64,000 bases of DNA from Norana najaformis. Its lineage: Eukaryota; Annelida; Clitellata; Crassiclitellata; Hormogastridae. Shown piece by piece: positions 57,137 through 64,000 of this stretch. The stretch's first letter is position 1. Each line of letters begins with the position of its first letter. A program made the position numbers and the translations under genes. The stretch covers positions 35,790,063 to 35,854,062 of the forward strand of contig OZ029918.1 in NCBI GenBank assembly GCA_964023275.1, written 5' to 3'. Under the pieces are notes generated by a model. It was given only the letters and a program-made list of their open reading frames with translations. It was not told the DNA's origin and searched no databases.

Positions 57137-60100
57137 TTAATAATAATCATACAGTGGCGCTATATAAGTTGGGCAAGAGTTGGATGACTGGGGAGGCTGA
57201 CTTTGAGAGAGGATGACGTCTTTGGAGGAAGCGGAGAGGATGTTCTCAGCGAACAGCGAGTAGTTGCGGAAGAACTCGTAGCGAACATGGCGTATGATCA
57301 GCTGCGTTTCTAGGCTGCCATCAGTTCTCTTCTGTCAATCAACATCAACTGTCAATCAAAATCAATGGATTGATGGACGGATGGATAGACGGATGGACGA
57401 ACAGATTGATTGATTGATTGATTGATTGACTGGTAGATTGACTGATAGATTGATTGACTGATAGATAGATTGACTGATGGATTGACTGACTGAAAGATTG
57501 ACTGACTGATTGATTGATTTACTGATTGATTGATTGACTGATTGATTGACTGATTGATCGAATGACTGATTGATTGATTGACTGATTGATTGACTGGTGG
57601 ATTGATTGACTGACTGACTGATTGATTGACTGGTGGATTGATTGACTGATTGACTGACTGACTGACTGATTGATTGATTGATTTACTGATTGATTGACTG
57701 ACTGACTGACTGATTGATTGATTGACGGATGGACGGACTATCGACTTATGGATTTATTGATCGATCGATTGGCTGACTGAGTAACGAACCGAAGAACGGA
57801 CGAACAAACAAGCGAATGGATGTATTGATGGTGGTTGGTGAGATGAGATGTTCGAAATCAACTAACGGCAGTGATGACGTGGAAATCACTGAATCTATCG
57901 ACGATCGTCTGATCCGTGAGACTCGTTCCGTTTGAGTCGACCACCCAGAAGGTTCGAGTGGGCGGCGGCTTCGCTTTGATCTCACACTTCAGGATGACGT
58001 TCCTGTCGCCCAGGTGGGCCTCGGCTCCAACGCAAGACAACTTCGGAGCATCTAGAAAGGACGTCGGTAATCGTAATGTAATAATGCCAATTTTGCTATT
58101 GTAATGTAACGGAACGATGGCAGTTTGTATAGTGAGTAATCGTAATTGTAAACTTGAGAATTTCTAAAGCGCTACTTAAAAGCTAAGATCAGGGCCCCAG
58201 CTTATTCACAGTGAATAAGCTGGTTCCCGCTACTTAGCTTTGGTTGGGCGCTGTAGAAATCTCGAGATTACGATTACGATTCACTAACGCTCGTATGCCG
58301 AGGCCAAGCAACATGAAGTCGCTAACACTTTATATCCATGGGTGCTTCTCCGAGATAGCTTAAGGGAATGCTCTTCCTCTCTTATTCTGCTTAGCTAGTT
58401 TATAGATCTCTATCTATCGATCTCTATATCGATCGATCTATCTCTCCGTCTGTCAGTCCATCCATCTATCCATCCATCTGACTGTCTGTCTGACAATTTA
58501 TCTTTATCCGTTTTTCTGTATATCCATTTATCTATCTTTCAGTCAATCCATTCATCCATCTATCCATCCATCCACTCATCTATTCCTATCAACGTACATT
58601 CGACAGAGATGTGAACGAATTCCGTGTACGACTTCGTATCAGCCACCGTCGCGATGCACTTGAACTTGCGTCCATCGTCTTCGCTAGATGGTGTATAGTC
58701 GTCCGTCCATCTCTCCGTCCGTAGCCGGATCTGACGGAGTCCTCTCTCGCCGGTCAGGGAAGCTTCGACGACGGCCGAGTACCGGTCCGTCACGTCCCTC
58801 CCGTCTAGGTAGAGGTGCAGGGTCGGGGCCGGGTAGCCCCCGAAGGCCACGCAGCGCAGCCGGCTGGCCCGGTTCTCCACCAGGTGCAAGACGCGGTTGT
58901 TGTGGTAACCGGGTCCCCCCGCGACGTTTGTGACTTCACCGTCCGATATGACGACGCTCTTGACGCTGTCTGTTGCCAGGCAACGACCGAAGAGACCAGA
59001 AAACAATTATTAAGGCGTTTATAACCATCCAGGTACGACCATAATATGACATAACATAAGATGACATAGCATGACATAAGATGACATAGCATAACGCAGA
59101 ATAACATAGCATAGAATGACATAACATAAAAAATAACATGATATGGCGTAACATGGCATAGAATGACAACATGACATTACTCAACATAACATGACATAAC
59201 ATAACATAACGTAATATGTCGTGGCATAACATGAAATAACATATCAACTTTGAAGTGGTTCAGAAGACATTTAATCTGCGTTAGAACCAGATAGATAACT
59301 GCAGACAGATAACCGGTAATGCTCAACGGCCAATCCTTCCCAGCTTCCTATTAAGGCTATGACATCGTCCACTGAGGAAATTCTATCATCCAAATCGATC
59401 CACAAGTCTCTTACGCTGAAGATTTTAACAAATGCTCAGAGAATTTAACAGATGCTCAGAGAAGTTAACGAATGCTCAGAGAATTTAACAAATGCTCAGA
59501 GAATTTAACAGATGCTCAGAGAATTTAGCAAATGCTCAGAGAAGTTAACAAATGCTCAGAGAATTTAACAAATGCTCAGAGAATTTAACAAATGCTCAGA
59601 GAATTTAACAAATGCTCAGAGAATTTAACAGATGCTCAGAGAATTTAGCAAATGCTCAGAGAAGTTAACAAATGCTCAGAGCACCACACGTATAGGAAAT
59701 GATTGATGGGTATGAAGTCATCATGAATGCGCTGTTACGTCGATGCAACGTAGACTTATGCATATCTAAATATTGCAACTGTAATAGAACATTTGTGTAG
59801 CGCCTTTTTAATCTCTCAGTAGCGCTCCATACGTTACTGCCAGTCGGATGGTAGAGGCGCACTTAAGCTAACAGCCACTGACCTTCAAACGGGCAGAGGA
59901 CAGAGGGAGGAAGAGGGAAGAACAGGAAGTCTAACTGCCCCACTGTTAGATACATTTACGCCACTGATAGTTGGAAAAGTGTGTTTGATGTATGAAGCTA
60001 GCCTTTTATAGCGCCTTTTAGGAATCTCAGACGTACTATGAATATGATATGATATGTAACATGTAACATATTATATTTTAAGGTATATGTTATAAGAAGT

Positions 60101-62521
60101 CTATATATAGGCCTCTATTATAATAGAATGTTATAATAGGTGGGACGCGGTGGTGTAGTGGTATGGTCTGTGCCTCTTGACCGGTGGGTTGCGGTTTCGA
60201 AACTGCCTAAAGCCACTGCGTGGCGACCTTGGACAAGATGCTCAACCACAGTTGTCTGTGAGGAAGGCAACGGGAAACCACCTCACTCACCTCATCTCAT
60301 CCTCGGCTGGCATAAAGCCAATGGACCTGCCTTCGGGCAGAGAAATCATCATCATCATCATCACCACCATCATTACCATCATCATCATATCATCATCATA
60401 TCATCATCACCACCACCACCATCATCACCATCATCATCATCATCATAATCATATTCATGTATATTCTGTGTATATGCTTGCTCTACCTTTGATGTAAAGA
60501 GAATGCGTTACAATCCCAAGTATGACGGAGTGAGGACCGCGAACTTCGCAGGTGTAGTTACCACTGTCTACGTGGCTGACCGCTGAAATTCAGGTCAGAC
60601 AAGCATCGCTGAGAAAAGAAGACAAGCGCGAACAATAGGTAAATAATTATACGCTAGACTATCCGTAGTTGGCACTGCAGTGGCGCCGCCTGGCGAATAA
60701 CGAGAATATTTCTGGAAGTTGTTTTCGTGGTCCTAGCTAACGACAGACGGTGACGGAGGTGTAGGTGCAGGGGAGGTGAGTGAAAGGGGAGAGGTAGTAG
60801 AGAGAGATAGGAAGAGGGAGACACCAGGAGCAACCGAGGATTTTCCGTGCAATGGAAATGTTGGCGATAGCGCGCGAATGCTCTGTTATAGCGCGCGAAC
60901 GCTCTGCGCGGTATAGATCATTTGTTATTATCTTATTACTGAACAGCAATAATTATCATGAACCTGCCACTGATGTTCGGGGGTCGGTTGTTCTGCGCAT
61001 ATCTGGGTCAAAATGGCTGTCGTTTTACCTATCATTTCATTTGATAGATTAGTTCATCATTGGAAATATGAACAGGGACGAGGCTATACTGCCGCTATAG
61101 AAAACCTTGTACTTTTACATTTTACATTTACACATAAGAAATTTGCTTCATAACATCGGTATTGATAATGATGAATATATCACTATATTATATTTATGTT
61201 GGTAAGATATTGATAACATCGTGCCTATCCTGGTTTTATTCCTCGTCCTCTGTCTCTTGTCTATGCTATATCCGGTGCGAAAGCTGTGAACGAGAAAGAA
61301 CTGTGAAAAGAGGAGCGGAAACGAATAGAAAAACGCATCCTGTTATTTCAGGGACGGTCTTAAGCAGTGTGCGGAAAGTCTCGCTCTTCACGTCCCCGTA
61401 CAAATTGCACCGTGCTGAAGAATGTTGGCGTCCAATAAGAAACTGCGTGCGGCATGATTTGTGGTGTGAATTGTTCTCCGCCCGGTAGTCGAATGGCTTT
61501 TCCGTGTTTGACCAACGACCCCATAATCTTCCGCTACATGTACTTGATTCAGTAGCTTATTACATAGTGTGTGCGTGCGTGCGTGTGTGCGTGTGCGTAG
61601 GTGTGTGTGTGTGTGTCTGTGTGTATGCGTGTTCCATGCTTATGCATCATTAATGCATTGAGCTCTCGTCTGTGTAATGCTATGCGATTGTTGCCTGTGT
61701 GCAGTTTCTAACTCCACCGTTTTCTCACCTCCTACGAAACATTATCAAATAAAGACTTTCCTAATGTCTTTGTTCGTTGGAAAAACGGGTCTATCGATTT
61801 AACATATTTAGACAGAAATCGAAATTTTCGAGATAATAATTTGAAAACTGTCGACTTTTCAGTTATGGGGGAGAAATAGAAAATTTTCAATAGAATACGG
61901 TTCGAATTTTCGACTTAGCAATGGTCTAAGCAACTCACATATCTTCCGGGTAATGAGATGAAAATTATCGAATTGACAACTACAGATAGAAGTTTAAATT
62001 ATCAATGCAATAAGGTTGAAATTTCATGTTTTACCAACGATTTTATGAACACAATTTTCCGGACAGTTAATTGAGAATTATATCGATTTACCAACTACGC
62101 ATAGAAGTTGAAATTTTCCGGAGAGTTAATTGAAAACTATAACGACTTACAACTATGCATAGAAGTTGAAAATTTCAGGATGTAAGTTGAAAATTATCGA
62201 CTTCTCGTGCACAAATCCCAGAAATTCATATTTTGGTTAAAATAAGGTTGAACTTGGACTTACCAACGATCGAAAGTTGGAGGTTGTAGTGTGGTGATTC
62301 CTGCTCAAACGAGACGTCGTATCGGTTGGTGAAGATGAAGGGTTCGTTGATGTTGCCCATGATGTTAATCTGCATCTCCTCTGCAGCCTGGAATTTTCGC
62401 CAGAGGACCGGGTAATCGAAGAGGTTGAAAGTCTGAGCCTTGAAGCGACAATCCAGGACCGCCCTCTCCTCAACGTTTAGCAGCACCGTCTGACCATGTG
62501 ACACCATCGTCAGCTGCGAAC
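57137..62521 (-). CDS. Immunoglobulin-superfamily protein, three Ig domains, C-terminal part (5' exon(s) not found)
   Basis: Five minus-strand exons join in phase: 62264-62521, 60487-60582, 58598-58969, 57867-58051, 57137-57331 (~368 residues). Ig1 spans the first two exons: LDCRFKA, W in VLWRKF, then DSGNYTCEV. Ig2 is the third exon: RLRCVAFGGYPAP...DDGRKFKCIAT. Ig3 spans the last two: YAPKLSCVGAEAHLGDRNVILKCEIKAKP, FWVVDSNG, then RHVRYEFFRNYSLFAEN, where the usual F-strand Cys is absent. The reading frame ends ...PTYIAPLYDYY with TAA and no transmembrane segment or clear GPI signal. A signal-peptide exon should lie to the right (incoming phase 1) but was not found up to 64000. The architecture suggests an adhesion or recognition protein of the IgSF; the specific family is not named. 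Confidence 0.82.
57365..57745. repeat. (ATTG/ACTG)n tetranucleotide array
   Basis: About 380 bases of gattgattgactg in the last intron of the Ig gene, with GGAT/GGAC units at both ends. Confidence 0.95.
58130..58285. mobile_element. Two LINE 3' ends fused head to head
   Basis: The left half is minus-oriented, second subfamily (gctacttaaaagctaag). The right half is plus-oriented, first subfamily (ggttgggcgctgtagaaatctcgag). They meet at a perfect inverted repeat at 58197-58223 with arms 'ccagcttattcac'. Hexamer tails lie on both outer sides. Confidence 0.9.
58390..58590. repeat. (ATCT/ATCC)n tetranucleotide array
   Basis: Imperfect tctatcgatc, gtctgtctg and catccatc units ending next to the donor of the Ig2 exon. 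Confidence 0.85.
59036..59248. repeat. Degenerate ACATA/ATGAC pentamer array
   Basis: 'gacataacatgacataac' units over 210 bases in an Ig-gene intron. Confidence 0.9.
59428..59683. repeat. 20-bp tandem minisatellite (~12.5 copies)
   Basis: Unit 'aatgctcagagaatttaaca'. Variant units (gatgctc, tttagca, agttaaca) recur in the same order 120 bases apart (about 59499-59547 and 59619-59667), so six-unit blocks were duplicated. Confidence 0.96.
60142..60455 (+). mobile_element. tRNA-derived SINE, family B, with long (ATC)n tail
   Basis: 'ggtggtgtagtggtatggtc', 'gcggtttcgaaactgcc', 'tggcgaccttggacaagatg', 'gcaacgggaaaccacctcac', 'ggcataaagccaatggacct', then about 100 bases of ATC/ACC triplets from 60348. 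It matches 20365-20578. Confidence 0.88.
61560..61635. repeat. (GTGC)n/(GT)n microsatellite
   Basis: 'gtgtgtgcgtgcgtgcgtgtg' and a following gtgtgtgt run in an Ig-gene intron. Confidence 0.9.
61790..62245. repeat. Degenerate ~60-bp minisatellite
   Basis: Repeating words 'agaagttgaaattttcc', 'agttaattgaaaa' and 'tatcgact' at about 55-65-base spacing for 450 bases. The array stops about 20 bases before the donor of the Ig1 exon. Confidence 0.75.
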
Positions 62522-62639
62522 CTGTAGCAACAACTTCTGGTTCAGTTTTCAGTTGCTATCGAGATTCGGTATGGATTGATCCGATCAAATCAGACCGAAT
62601 TATTTCAAATTAGAACATGTCGGATTAGATTACATAAAA

Positions 62640-62957
<318 letters not shown>

Positions 62958-62971
62958 CAGTAAATCCGAAT

Positions 62972-63106
62972 CTGAGGCGCGAAGCAATTGTGAGTTAAGG
63001 ATTTGTTCAAGGTCCCTACACAGGAGCCGTCTCAGGGGAGGAGACGCGAACCCGTACTCTACGCGTTACAAGCCAAGCACTCTAACCAATCGGTTACCGT
63101 TCCCCA
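62972..63106 (-). mobile_element. tRNA-derived SINE, family A (minus)
   Basis: Reverse complement 'ggggaacggtaaccgattggttagagtgcttggcttgtaacgcg' with box B-like 'gggttcgcg', then 'tgtagggaccttgaac...ctcacaattgcttcgcgcc'. It directly follows the CTG array. Confidence 0.8.
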
Positions 63107-63109
63107 GAA

Positions 63110-63560
63110 TGGATGCAATGTTATCAGATATGATGAGAAGGGATGAAATCTCATTAAATTGGATTATATCCGATTATATCCGATTTGTCCCAAGCCATCG
63201 GACTCGGTTTTCATGACAGCTCAGTTTTCATTTTTTCCATCGTAGCACCATGTTGTCTCCTGGCCTTGACCCTCCGCCGAACTCTGCCCTGGCACAGAAA
63301 CTGACCCAACAACCTGGTTATTTATATAGCGCCGGTGTATAACTGGTCTCCTTTTGTGTGGCGCTGAGAAAGTCAGGAGATAAACATATACATTTAAAGC
63401 GACGCAGGCCACAATAGATGTGCTTTATAACCAGACAACAGAATGGATGGCGTCATTAGTTCTCTGTCAGTATCGGACATTTTAATAGTGGCCATACTCT
63501 CAGTGAACGCCTAAGTGTTTCAAACAGGCCGTGAAACTAAAATGCCTAACACTGACCACC
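63110..63560. other. Unique DNA without a supported gene
   Basis: A retroelement-type 'tatttatatagcgcc' lies at about 63321. No exon with a signal peptide for the Ig gene could be identified here on the minus strand. Confidence 0.5.
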
Positions 63561-63561
63561 C

Positions 63562-63644
<83 letters not shown>

Positions 63645-63648
63645 AAGC

Positions 63649-63685
<37 letters not shown>
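63562..63685. repeat. (CA)n microsatellite
   Basis: About 38 CA units, an 'atacacaagctt' interruption, then about 17 more. Confidence 0.97.
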
Positions 63686-63686
<1 letters not shown>

Positions 63687-64000
63687 GTATACACATGCAT
63701 ATGAAGATAGTATAATTTGATATATGGCAGATAGTGTGTGCATGATGGCATTGAACTGCGCGCATGCGTTAGGTTTCCATCATCGTAATTCATCCATTAG
63801 TAGGACATATACTGTAGCAAGGTATTCATTCTATAGACACAAGACTTTCTCCATACTATCTTTCTCTGAGGCTTTCATAGCTTCGAACAGAGCTAGATGA
63901 TCATTAGCCCATGTATGTGTATGGAGCTTGCATACTTATTTACTATGTACATGCCTGCAAGCTATGTATGTAAATACATATATATATATTTACATATATA

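Overview
This is a eukaryotic (metazoan) genomic window. Genes are split by phase-consistent GT-AG introns, some very long, and the non-coding DNA is packed with microsatellites and truncated retroelements. No operons, CRISPR arrays or bacterial signals are seen. The gene set (SRP receptor alpha, a central-class Hox gene, an RS-rich nuclear protein, an immunoglobulin-superfamily protein) fits a bilaterian. Frequent 'taggcctac' words and retroelements with (GTAATC)n tails would suit an echinoderm or other marine deuterostome, but that placement is weak inference.

Layout. (1) 19-4933, minus: SRPRA, nine exons joined in phase, covering the first ~398 residues; the GTPase domain lies beyond the left edge. 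(2) 4934-10551: intergenic repeats, including a (GGAC)n array flanked by inverted GGTAT/ATACC arms. (3) 10552-14959, plus: a two-exon Hox gene with an LPWM hexapeptide and a homeodomain. (4) 14960-18282: SINEs, LINE tails and microsatellites. (5) 18283-24951, plus: a six-exon gene for an unrecognised 989-residue protein with a possible N-myristoylation start, a coiled coil and a long NGS-repeat region. (6) 25330-26980: LINE pieces, including a decayed CR1/L2-type fragment with an endonuclease domain. (7) 27333-51412, plus: a seven-exon gene with a 16.1-kb intron, for a 1493-residue RS-rich, Pro/Gln-rich, probably nuclear protein. (8) 51413-57136: flanking DNA, a LINE with the end of a reverse transcriptase, and SINEs. 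(9) 57137-62521, minus: five exons of a three-Ig-domain protein whose first exon(s) lie to the right or were not found.

The genes do not form a pathway. The main points of interest are a Hox gene lying directly between non-Hox genes, an unrecognised repeat-rich coiled-coil gene, an Ig domain without its F-strand cysteine whose last residues appear to be read from a retroelement end, and retroelement families whose 3' tails seem to seed microsatellites. Exon joins were made by eye from splice sites, reading phase and, for SRPRA, similarity to the known family; transcripts were not available.
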